64,000 nt of DNA from Punctularia strigosozonata HHB-11173 SS5 (Eukaryota > Basidiomycota > Agaricomycetes > Corticiales > Punctulariaceae). The notes beneath the pieces were generated by a model. It ran no database searches. It saw nothing but the letters and a program-made list of their open reading frames with translations, and had not been told where the DNA came from. Shown here in pieces: positions 34,094 through 44,883 of the stretch. The stretch covers positions 1,698,531-1,762,530 of the forward strand of contig NW_006767435.1 of NCBI RefSeq assembly GCF_000264995.1, read 5' to 3'. Made by a program: the position numbers and the translations under genes. Numbering within the stretch: the first letter of the stretch is position 1; the number at the start of each line of letters is the position of its first letter.

Positions 34094-36345
34094 TTACTTC
34101 GCAAATTCAGACGTCCATTCCATAGGCATCAACTCAAGGCTGGAAGGTCGAGACGGACGTGCAGGACCGCGAGGGTCCACCGGTTGATCGATAGCCGATA
34201 AGTGTGGGCTCGACGGGCGACTCGGGCGAGGCGGCATCAGATTCGCCGCGCTAGGTTTCCCACTGACTGTAGAGAGCGCAAGGCTTGGAGGTCGGGTTGA
34301 TGGTCGGCTAGGTGCCCCCTACGATGACCCAAAGTACTGTCAAGGTCGGCGTTGAATACCAATGCGCTGGCTCCTTACCGAGGTCAGGGATCTTCCCATC
34401 CCATATGGCTCATTGGCACCTTTTGCAGTCCTCTTTGAGCGAACGGGTGGAGAACCTATTCTCGGAATCGGCGGCTCCTGAGCCTATCCGATAGGGTAAT
34501 CAGACGCAGCGATGATCTGCATTCTCGTGCGTCACCTACCTGTGCAGTGGCAGCGCGTTTCAGCTTCGAAAGACTTGCTTTGTGAAGCAGGCCGAATCGG
34601 GAATTCTCCGAGGCCCGGGACTCCATGCTCTCTAGCGACAGGCTACGCCCGTGGCTGGCGGCGGACAGGTCCGTCAAGGACTTGTTGAGAATCTCGTAAT
34701 GTGAACTGAAGTCCTTGACCGGCGGCGCGGGCGCGTTTGGCACCGGAGCACTGAAAGTGGGCACTGGGTTAGGACGGACAAAGGGCGCCAACTTCTCGTT
34801 GTTCGCGTAAGGGGAGCCCGGGTTGGTAACGCGTCCGAAACCGGCTTCGGCCATTCCTGGTCCGCCTTGCAGGGGAAGCGCCGGGGTCATCGGGGGCAAG
34901 GGAAGCTTCTTGCTAGCCTTGCGACGCCGGAGGAAGAAGAATAGACCCAGGAGGACGAGAAGGACGAAGATGGCACCACCAACACTGGCACCGATGATGA
35001 GGCCCATGTTGCCTTTCGACGAATGGCCATGGCTGTTATCTTAAGTGAGTGGTGCAAAACGTGACAAACGCGCAGAACCCACGCGGTTTGCGAGCCACTA
35101 GTGTCGTTTGCACTGCTGCCGCCGTGACCGCTGTCCCCAGCGCTGCTCCCGTTGTTGCTGGAGCTGGGAGTGGGACTGGCGGTGCTATCAGTGCCTGTGC
35201 CGGTCCATACGGTGATCGCGTCGAGGTCCATGAATTTCCCAGTGTTCTGCTGACCAGCCTGATCAGGGTTGGCGGTGAGAACCAGCGTGTGCTGCTGCGA
35301 GCCTAGGTTTCCTGCGAAGTACTGATGGATCGTCGGTAAGAGGATCGTGACAATCAAATCGTGAAACTTACCAAGAGGGACTGAGTGACCAAACCCAGTC
35401 AGAGATACATAACAGATGTCAAGAACAGAGTGTTTGCTCACCTGCGAGCGTAACTCGGCCACCGTGTTGCTGCCACCGTCATAGCTCTGACTCTGCCCAT
35501 CTATGCTTATTGTGTAGTTGGCATGATCCGGCGAAACGGTGCCGAATAATGCAACCGCATTGCCTTGGAACTGGTACGTAGCGGTTGCGCCTCCGGTTTG
35601 CGTGAAGCTATTCCATTGGTTTTTCAACATTCAGCTCGTCAGGAGAATGGAATGACTCACTGGAGGGTGTTTGACAGGAAGCCGTTGCCCGTGTTCGTGC
35701 TCCAGTCGCTCGCGGATGGACCATACGAGATGGAACTATCAGCGTCGTCGACTGTCGAGTTTGAGACCGTTGTTCTACATATCAGAAGCTCATCATTCGA
35801 GTGGCTCCGAGTTAGAACAGCGATCTCAACATACCCGTCGACTTGTGTTTCAAAAATAAACGAGTCCAAGTCCAACGCCGGGCCCGTGCTCGTCAAGACA
35901 GCCTGGTGCGAGCCCAGGGAAAGGCCAGATACGCCGACGAGCAGTTGACCTGCTGCAGCCGTGCCCTGCTGCGCAGTTCCTGTTTGTGCATTCTGTCCAT
36001 CAACCGAAATGGTAAATCCGCCATAGTTTGGTCCCTTGCTGCCCATGAGCCATATCCCCGTGCCCGTGAATGAAATCGTAGCAGTCGCGCCCTGCGCAGT
36101 CGTTGCATGAAGGCTCTGGGCCGAGGAGGACTGAAAGAAGCGTTGTTATTAAAGTCGGAAATGGCTGCCGCAAAGGCTACTTACCGAAACCAAACTGTTC
36201 GTGCTCGGCGAGTCGTTCCATGCATTCGCCGGCGAATATGTGATCAGGGGCGAATAGTCTTCGCCTGGTGCCGAAGGACGCGATTAATGGCCGTTTCCTC
36301 CTTCTGGACAGTTGATCACGTACCGGTGATGTTAAATGCGACCAT
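34094..36345 (-). CDS. Single-pass membrane glycoprotein with two jelly-roll-like ectodomains
   Basis: Ten exons in transcript order (36324-36345, 36185-36264, 35835-36130, 35661-35774, 35442-35607, 35372-35380, 35083-35321, 34540-35032, 34379-34483, 34094-34318) give 582 residues. It starts MVAFNITGEDYSPLITYSP without a signal peptide, as is usual for this Agaricomycete family. Two similar beta modules follow: GATATISFTGTGIWLMGSKG..GGFTISVDG and GATATYQFQGNAVALFG..NYTISIDG. A Ser/Gly-rich stalk leads to one transmembrane helix (MGLIIGASVGGAIFVLLVLL), a basic stop (RRRKASKK) and a long Pro/Ser-rich cytosolic tail. It is likely at the plasma membrane, perhaps in carbohydrate or wall contact; the function is unknown. 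Exon 6 is a 9-nt microexon coding Ser-Leu-Leu. Confidence 0.85.
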
Positions 36346-36915
36346 CGAGGCACACGAATCGTCACAGAGCCGTTAATGAACGTGAAAAGTTGGCTGACCC
36401 GCAGACTGATAGAGAGAACAAAAAAGTCGGACCCGAGCTGACAACGACCACAAGCCCCAGTCAAAGAGGTGAACGTCGAGAGCAAGCCCCCATGCGAAAT
36501 CCGTCCGAACGCTGAAACTTAACTGCCCGGGCTCTGAGTGTGTGATACCCTGCATTTGATGGCGACACCCCTATGGATGCTGGCCGCATCAATTGTCGGA
36601 ACATATGCCCAGAGATATCGCACAGCCTCTTCACACTTCCTCCGATGATGGTGCAAACAGGGTTGCCAACTGCTACTGCTAGCGCGTCACGTATTGCGAA
36701 GGAGATGATAGACACGGAACATTGTTTGTTGAATTGACACTCTGAACAGTGGTCACTTCCGGTTGAAGCGTCTGAAATGGAGGCGCGTGCTAAGTATAGC
36801 CGGCCCATACGGCATTGGCGTCTGAGTACAGCTCGCCCGATCGACCAAGCGCTCGCAGATTTTATCTCTTGCTCGCTGCATCCACCTCAAGGGCTACGAT
36901 CAATTGGGGCTGGAT
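36346..36915. other. Divergent promoter region
   Basis: About 0.57 kb between the membrane glycoprotein (-) and the large conserved protein (+). No feature stands out. Confidence 0.5.
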
Positions 36916-39900
36916 ATGCCGCCCATGTCGGGTTCAAAGGCTGCTGCGCAGCCATCGCGCGAGCTAGTCACCACTGGGCCGAAAGCCGTATCCAAGGGCA
37001 AGGGTTTTTGGGCCGGGACGCGCGACAAAGACGGACGAAAGCCCACCACCAGTCGCGCTCTGGTCCTTCGGAATGGAAAATACGGATCGATGGGTACTGG
37101 GGAGTTAGTTCTCATGAACAGGATGAGTGGTCGAGAGAAACTGGAGCTACTCGCGGGTATGTTTCTAGGAGTCACGATACGCGTCCTAAGAGTTCATGCT
37201 CTCGCTTGAATGACAGAGGACCTGGTTGAAAAGGCAAAGACTGCTATAGCCCCGCCCTTCGATCTCGAGCGGTGCTTGAAAACGGCAGAATCAGAATACA
37301 ATGGCGAGAACCCGTGCAAATGTTTCGTGTTGCAGAGCTAGAACGCCTTACAGCGTACCTCGACGATATCAGCAAATTGAAGGACCCATCGATGTTTCGA
37401 TACTACATCGACGCTGAGCTCAAAGCGCGGAGAATGCAGACGGGCACCCATATCGTTCCCGAGCCCGCTCGCATAGCAGAGACAGTTATGATCAGGTGAG
37501 TCATTTGCTTCACTCGCGCACTTGCATTCTGTTTATTCTTGTAGCGTACATAATGCATACATGTTCGCGTCTATCTGGAAAATCGTTCGTGATCTCCTGC
37601 TGGAGCTCCACGAGCTCGGCCTTGCCAGCAACACTGTGGCAAGAAACCATTTGAAGAAAGATCCGGAGTTGCGAGCTCGCTATCTCGTTCTGTACGACGT
37701 CGTGTCTGCGCTCGTGCAGGCAGGCCAAGAGAATTTTCGCTTCCTCGTCACCACCACGCGTGAGTATATACATATATGGCGAAATAACTGCTACTGCCCC
37801 GCTTTCTCATTACATTCATCACCAGCGCATTACCAGCAGTACTTCAATAAAGTCGACCATGGTAATTCTGAAGAGCAAGATGTCAGCTTCGACTGGGGGG
37901 GACTGAAAGGCGCCTACAAATCGTTCCTCGATTCAATTATTCTTGAGCTTTGTTTACCAAATTCGAGTATGCCGCGTCGGATCTTGCTCCAGATATTGGG
38001 CGAAGCTGCGTCGGAGTCGCCTAAGGAAGCCAAGAGGTTCCCGCAAGCTCTATGGGACGCCGTAGGCGATCTCTCGGTACATGTAGCGTCGTTATCCGGA
38101 GCATTTCCAGCTAATACTCTCTTAGGTCATGGTCGACGTTCTAGAAATGCTCGAAGGACCATTACTCGGAGGTGATTCCAAGGCATGGATGGAAGAACCT
38201 CGGCAAATGCCCGAAGTATACTCGCAATGGGAGGATGCTCAGTTGTTGTCCCTACGGGCGTCTCGGGAGTACAAGAACCTCGAGGATTTGGTGTATCCTC
38301 TAGAAAAGACGACAACCAAGGGCAATCTGGATATTCTGTGGACGCAAATTGATAACGTGAGCAATTACACCGGCGTATCCTATGCGATGACTCACGTTGG
38401 CCTCCTAGAATTACGTTGCAAGGGCAGGGGACAAGGTGGAAGAGCTGTGGCGACTTCATGGCGCATTGGTCCGCAGTCCACAGTGGAATGCGTTCTATAA
38501 GTCCAAGTCGAAGGCGAAGAGCGAGAAGGTGCCGACCACATCTATTAAACGTCACACCGCCGGATCAGATTCCGACGACGACGAACCACCGAACATGGTG
38601 TCAGTTGTTCGGAGGGGCGGAAACGGGACGAAGAAACGCCTTGCGCTCACGAGCGGTCAAGACGACGATTCTGATTCTTCGATGCCCTCATTACTTTCCG
38701 TTTCCGAATCTGCCGATGAGGAGTCCAGCGACGAGGATGACGATCCCGATGATTATTACGATGACGACGACGACTGGGAAGATGACGACGACGAAAGCCA
38801 ATATGATTCCGATGATGAAGAGGAGATCCGGCACATGATGAGGGAGGCCATGAACACTGCTATGGAAATGCCGGAATTCTTGGACCCCAAGGCAGAGCCG
38901 TCCGGAGAGTTTGATAAGCTTGCGAAAGAGCGAGTTGACAATCCCTTCTTGAAACTCTTAGGTTCTTTGAGAGGTGCGCAAGTTCAGTCTGGGACTTCCT
39001 CGGATTGAACAATGTACTTCTTCTAGGTCGAATGTTTTCGACGAAACCGAGCGTCACAACGACCTCGCGCACGCAGCCCCGAACGGGATTTACAGGGACG
39101 GGCCCGGCCACGGTCCCTAGGCCCAAGCAAACTGCGAATCGTCAACACGCAAGGAGAGGATCTGATGAAATACCCCCTCTGGAATCGATCCGTAAGCTTT
39201 CCAGCACTCCGTGGCTGGCGTTCTAATTGAACTTTCGCGGATAGCGTCGGCGCATGCGAGCAGAAAGGCCACGGTTGAGGAAGTCGAGGACGAGGATCAG
39301 ATCGCCGCTAAGAAAAAGAAGAAGAAGAAGAAGCCCAAGAAGAAGAAGTCGACCGCCGTCCCTGCGACCGATGTTGCGCAGAACGGCGAGAGTGCACAGG
39401 CCCAGGCCAATCGTCCAGCCACGCCTCCTCCGAGGACGCCCTCCCCTCAGGCATCCATCTCTCCACAGCCAGGTCTTATCTCTCCCCAGGAGTCAACGCC
39501 CACAAAGAAGAAGAAGAAGAAGAGCGGGCAAGGGTTAACTTCTTCTTCGGCGCCTACAGTAGCTACGAATGCGCCTTCCATCCACAGCTTGGGCTCCACA
39601 ACCACCTTAGCCGGTGCCTCGACCGTGACACTTCCGCTATATCAGACACAAACTGCACAATCTTCCCGGGCCTATGTCAAGGAGCAGGGTCTAGACGAGA
39701 AGAAGGAGAAAGTCAAGACGCGCCGTGATCCAGCCACGCTCCCCCCTGTACCGGAGAAGAAGAGTATCTTCGATCGCTTCAGGAAGGCGAAAGACAAAAT
39801 CGATGAGACTCCGAACAAGGAGGCCAAGAGCAGCTTTTTCTCCAAGCTTGGCAAGAAAACTACGACGTATATGCACCAGCTACTGCGTACGGCAGAGGAT

Positions 39901-40320
39901 GATAGACAAGGCCAAGCTGGCATGAAGTGGGAAAACTTTGTCAAGGTCCGCGCGTTGCTTTGATTGCTTTTGCTTGGCTAATGACTATAGTCATGCAGTT
40001 GATGACGGATATGGGCTTCACCTACGACCCCAGTACGGCAGGATCCTCCGTGCGCTTCGATCCTCCTGACCCAACAGCGACGGTAAGCGCTAGAACGTGA
40101 TTATTGCATCTTCAAGCTAACATGTGTTCCTATTCCGTAGCCTATCACCTTCCATAAACGTGAGTCATATTCTCTATTGTTATAAATTCCGAGCTGAAAG
40201 CGCCGCACAGCTCATCCGGATCCCACTATTCATCGTATCATGCTCAGGGACTTTGCGAAGAGGTTGCAAGAGTACTATGGCTGGAGCGAAGAAGATTTCG
40301 TGAAGTTCACCGGAGTTTGA
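36916..40320 (+). CDS. Large conserved fungal protein with acidic and poly-Lys regions (apparent frameshift in exon 2)
   Basis: Exons 36916-37156, 37217-37495, 37545-37759, 37826-38076, 38126-38356, 38409-38973, 39027-39191, 39245-39945, 39999-40082, 40141-40159 and 40211-40320 give about 953 residues. Order: basic N-terminus (GSKAAAQPSREL), a large helical region (YYIDAELKARRM, HNAYMFASIWKIVRDLLLEL), an Asp/Glu-rich block (38700-38830), a Lys-rich block (KKKKKKKKPKKKK), Pro/Ser linkers and a C-terminal alpha/beta module (MKWENFV..TAGSSVRFDPP..ITFHKPHPDP..YGWSEEDF). I recall fungal relatives labelled only 'ipa protein'; the role is unknown. Exon 2 needs one extra base near 37310 to pass from EYNGENP to QMFRVAELERL. 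Every other junction closes in phase, so a sequencing or assembly error or a recent 1-bp deletion is likely. Confidence 0.8.
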
Positions 40321-40472
40321 GCATCGAGCACTGGTTCGTATTCTTGATATTGCGCGTACATAAGCTTACGGACGCGTTCGTCAGTTATAGTAATATTGAA
40401 TCCGTTCTGGGCGCGATCTTCGCGATCAGGTGACTGTAAGCATTGTGTAGTATATAACTTTAAGCTGCGTGG

Positions 40473-41829
40473 ATGGCTCTGTTGCACTGTCGCTCCATGT
40501 CTCGTTCAACAATCAGCACGACAAGATACGTTCTCGCTAGGTATTCCAGATCTTATCCGTCGAGCGAGGCTCCAAACTCGAGCGCAACCGGCGCATCCGA
40601 GCGCGAGGGCACATCTGAATGGGAACAGTTCTTCAAACCCCTGCTTCAGCTCACTCTACAGAGGACGGTCGGTGCCGAGAACAATACGATAGAGTCTGTA
40701 CGGCTTAGGATCGCGTGGGACATGAGCCCGCAGGGAGATCCGCAAGAAATCGTGCTTGTGAGTGGGTGATCAAGACGCCCGCATATATGCGCTCAAACGA
40801 TGTCTGGTTGGATTCTTCTTTCTTCTTTCCAGGAGGACCTGGACCTGTTAAGCTTCTCGACAATGGGAAGTGCTCGTGCATTTCCTCAGCAGTCGCAAGG
40901 ATTGCCCCTGAGAGCCGTCTATCAGGACGCTCTCGTCGGCATCCGATATTTGCATCTGCATCCGAGCCCGGTGAGTGCTCACGCGACCTGGGGAAACTAT
41001 CGAGTCTATGCGTTTTTCGTGCTCTGGATTTGCTAATTTACGCAAATTGCGCGATCATATGCGCGCAGACATACCGCCGATTTCGGATCACATTTGCCTC
41101 ACCTACCGAGGCAGCTCAGTTCATTGACAACATACGATATGTCTGCCCGTGTCAACCCAACAGACCGGCCTCTATCAACCACGGCGCACCTCTGCTCAGG
41201 ACCATCGCCTCCCAGAACTCTCAAGGAGTGGACTTCCCTTCGAGCAGCCCACCTATACCCCAGTCTCAGAGTTTCCCGGAACTGTTCGCATCGCAGGTGA
41301 CCTCTCCCGAACAGCAAGGCACGTTAGCGCCAGAGTCGAACCATGGAGGCCGAGTCCAGTCGGCTCCGCTGATTGCGAGACATTCACGCCTCCATCACCA
41401 AGCGCCGTCCTCTTCCAGCGATGCCATTTCCACTCCAGAGCCTCGGCTGCCGTTACGGGACCCCGTGGCGAGGACGTCTTTGCGCTTCCACCCCCCGACG
41501 TCTTCCCCGCCACGGCCTTCGCCGCCGAGTGGCAGCGATCCCTTGGACTTGTTGAGGGGTGGAACCCAAACGGCCGCAGCGTCAGCCGAGGAAGTTCCTC
41601 GTGATCGATTACTGGCAGCTCTGGAGGAAGATCCGTCTCTCGAGAAGCTATCGCGCGGTGACCTCGAGGAACTGGTGGGGCGCGTCGTTCGCGAAGAAGG
41701 GTTTGCTCAGCTAGTACGTATTTCGCCTCGATTCTACCTATCCCGTGTTAACCGGACAACGTCCTTCGGCCTAACCAGCTGGAGAAACTTGACTCCATGT
41801 GGGCGATGAAAGGGTTTCTGGGCCGATGA
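40473..41829 (+). CDS. Candidate Rec114-like meiotic recombination protein
   Basis: Exons 40473-40757, 40833-40970, 41069-41713 and 41779-41829 give 372 residues. An N-terminal beta-rich domain (YVLARYSRSYPS, ESVRLRIAWDMS, GIRYLHLHPSPTYRRFRITF) is followed by a helix ASPTEAAQFIDNIRYVCPC. The middle (about 190-320) is Ser/Pro-rich and disordered. The C-terminus is helical: DRLLAALEEDPSLEKLSRGDLEEL..EEGFAQLLEKLDSMWAMKGF. A PH-like N-terminal domain with a terminal partner-binding helix is the layout of Rec114, the Mei4 partner needed for Spo11 double-strand breaks, and the CPC end of the first domain is something I associate with fungal Rec114. This rests on layout and weak motifs. The start lies only 152 bp after the previous stop codon. 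A different regulator with the same fold is possible. Confidence 0.6.
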
Positions 41830-42498
41830 GTAGCTGTCAACGAGAACGGCACGTCGGCAATTAGCAACCATGAGAGGGTCGTACGTTGAGCATTATGTAT
41901 CGCATGAGTTATTGGGTCCCGTTGCAAAGCGCGAGTCTGAGTCAAGTAACCACTAAAGTACTCCAGCGATGTTGTCAGTGGACTGTGGTTTGCAATTGGT
42001 CAGAGCCGGCGACGCGCAAGCCTGCTTTCAAGACTGGCATCTTATCTGATAAGCGGAGTCGTGGCTAATCATGCCGGTGCAATCGGATCCGGTGATCGGA
42101 ACTGCCAACACTACGAAGTATTACTGAGCTCGCCAAGAAACCATGCCTTTATTCCGAGCGTTACCCACATGGATTATATTTCTGCCTACACCAATGCCCT
42201 ACTCGTTCTCCTACAGCCCTACGGTTGCACTCCTAGATTGGTTCGAGCGTGTAGCATGCCTTTCGCGTGCACTGCGACTGAACTTCTATGGGGAAACCCG
42301 CACAGCAGCCTAACCCACATAGGCTCTTAGTGCTATTTTCGTGTCGCGCCACCGACCCCTGGATCAATATGACTAAGGTCTCAGTAACCCATCCTCACCC
42401 ATCGGGGCCCGGACGGCCAGGGAGCCTGTGCCAGAGTTATAAGATTTCTTGCGCCTAGCACTCGCGTTTCCCACTTCCTTCGAGTCTTGGATCCCGCC
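41830..42498. other. Tandem intergenic region, MFS promoter
   Basis: About 0.67 kb between the Rec114-like gene and the monocarboxylate-type transporter. No further feature was recognised. Confidence 0.5.
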
Positions 42499-44474
42499 AT
42501 GCAGCAGGAAGCGAGTCATAACAACTCTCACAGCGACGTGCGGTCCGTCGACGTCGACGCTGTTACTGTCGAAGGTGGCTCCGGCTCGCTCGAGAAGGCG
42601 GGTGCGGACAAGGAGGAGGCAGTACAGGCGGACGCTGAGAAGGCTGCACCCGCCCCGCCGGCCTTCAACGTTCCGGACGGCGGTTGGGAGGCTTGGTCGG
42701 TCGTGGCTGGTGGCTGGTTCGCGCTTTTCTCAACATTTGTTGGTGATGACCATGATCCGTGCGCGACCCTTGCATGCTGAAACTCCGGTCTGCAGGGTTA
42801 TGTGAACGCGTTCGGCGTGTATCAGGTATATATTCAGTCGTAAATCCAGTTACGAAGGAGCTCACGACTACTTTCGTAGGCTTACTATGTTGAAAAATTG
42901 GGACGGTCGGACAGTGCTGTTTCATGGATCGGCTCGTTCCAGCTGTGGTTGATGTTCACCATGGGCTTGTTCACTGGAAAATTATTCGACGAGGGGCATT
43001 GCCGGCTCCTGATTTTCGTGGGCTCCGTGTTCTACATCGTTGCGTGCGTATCACTTCTCCGTGTTGTGACTTCTCTGTCCTGACCACCAACCGCAGTTTA
43101 TTCATGACATCACTCTGCACGGAGTACTGGCAGGTGTTCCTTGCGCAGGGTGTCTGCGGAGGAATCGGCCTTGGGATTCTATTCCTGCCCGCCCTGAGCG
43201 TCGTCCCTCGTGCGTCTAAGATCGTAATGTATGGCATACCCCATTGACCCCCTACCTTCCTCTCAGAATGGTTCCAAAAGCGGAGAGCATTTGCTACAGG
43301 TGTGGTCACGACCGGATCTAGCGTCGGCGGTGTCGTCTTCCCAAGTAAGCTAGCTTCGGCATCGCGTCGGCGCGTCAATCGACTGACAGGATCTGCGTAG
43401 TTATGCTCAATCACCTCTTCAACTCCGTCGGGTACGCAAAAGGCGTTAGGGCCTGTGAGTCGCATGCGGGGTCCATCGTTGGTGGCGGCTGTCTACAGGG
43501 TTTACTGACCGTACCGCCATTTGATAGCGGCGTACATCATCCTGGGCTGTCTCGTCCTCGTGAATCTGCTCATCAAGCCGCGGATCCCCGGGCGATCGAA
43601 GCGTCCCGCTCACATGCAGTTCCCGGCCCCTGATATGAAGTCCATCCTCACGCATGATGCCTACTGGGCCACTATCGGTGGTGGATTCCTGATTATGTGG
43701 GGATTGTGTACGTTCTCTGCCGTACTCAAACTGCGTCACTTCTGACTTACCGCTTCTGGCCCTAGTCTTCCCCTTGTTTTACATTCAGGTGTTTGCGCAG
43801 AGCCACGGGGTCAACGAGAACCTGTCGTTCTACCTCCTGTCGATACTCAATGCCACTTCCATATTCGGACGTGTGAGTCGGCCTTTGCCATTTTTCAGTT
43901 GCGTTCCCCTCGTTTCTGACGCGGTACGTTATGAACAGACTCTGCCCAATCTCTTGGCGGATAAATTCGGCGTGATGAACATGCTCATCGGCGCTGCCTT
44001 CTGCGCGGGCGTGCTCAACTTCGTATGGCTCGCGTGCACCAGCGAAGGCGCTTCTATCGTCTTCTCCATCCTTTATGGTTTCTTCAGTGGCGCATACGTA
44101 AGCATCATGCCCGGCGTCATCGCCAGTCTCAGGTACGTTCTATGCCCTCTTTGGATTTCCTTCTCACTTCGCTGACCACGGCTGTTTAGCTCCCATATTG
44201 GTGAAGTGGGCGTCCGCATGGGCTTTGCGTGGAGCATTATCGCGCTCGCGGCGCTGACGGGTACTCCGATTGATGGGTACGTACATGGCAGCTGACTCGC
44301 CATTCTTCGTTTGCGGTGGCCTCACACGGGATTAACAGAGCCCTTCTTGGAACGACGACGCTGACCTGGTGGAAGCCGGCGGTGTTCTCCGGCGTCGTCA
44401 CTCTTGTTGGCGTGGCCATCATGTTCGTCGGCCGCGTATGGCATGCGCAGGCTAAGGGTCATCATCGTGTTTGA
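42499..44474 (+). CDS. MFS transporter, monocarboxylate porter type
   Basis: Eleven exons (42499-42738, 42796-42825, 42880-43043, 43097-43209, 43267-43344, 43401-43454, 43528-43707, 43766-43872, 43939-44132, 44190-44276, 44339-44474) give 460 residues and about 12 membrane segments. A disordered acidic N-terminus of about 55 residues leads to the family mark PDGGWEAWSVVAGGWFALF, then FGVYQAYYVEKLG, SWIGSFQLWLMF, GVCGGIGLGILFLPALSVV, WFQKRRAFATGVVTTGSSVGG, NATSIFGR and HIGEVGVRMGFAWSI. DGGWGW-like segments at TM1 mark the Mch/monocarboxylate permease group. The substrate cannot be fixed: fungal members carry monocarboxylates, riboflavin or secondary metabolites, and some have no known cargo. 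No biosynthetic cluster surrounds it. Exon 2 is 30 nt. Confidence 0.92.
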
Positions 44475-44883
44475 GGATTGGAGGCTGTCTCACATGGAAG
44501 TGGAAAATCTAATCATACCTCATCTCCTTATATTTGCATAGAGTGATAGAACACATGCTCAGTGAGCGGTAAACCTTGTTCATGCCCAGTAATACGATAT
44601 TGACGATCTGTTCAGTCTGTATCATTAACATTGCTATGCTAGCGCCTCTACTCTGTGATTTCGCTAGCGTGATATCTCTTCCAACATCGGTGAGCTTCAT
44701 CCCGATGCACATTTTGCGAGGTAAATGATCAAATCTATGAAATCAAGCACGAATAATGAAGAGTGAATAAGCAGGCAAAACTTTATAAGGATTCGGCTTT
44801 ACTTCGTTGATCATGCAGTCTAATCGTACAATACTCGTAGGTCGTTGCAACGTAAGCAAGCAATGAACAGGTCTCGACGCTCT
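44475..44883. other. Convergent 3' intergenic region between two MFS genes
   Basis: About 0.4 kb of AT-rich sequence, consistent with 3' UTRs. No gene. Confidence 0.5.

Noticed and set aside
37280-37345. A 22-nt intron (GTGCAAAT..TTGCAG) to explain the frame change
   Set aside because: Too short for any known spliceosomal intron in these fungi, and it would not restore the downstream frame.
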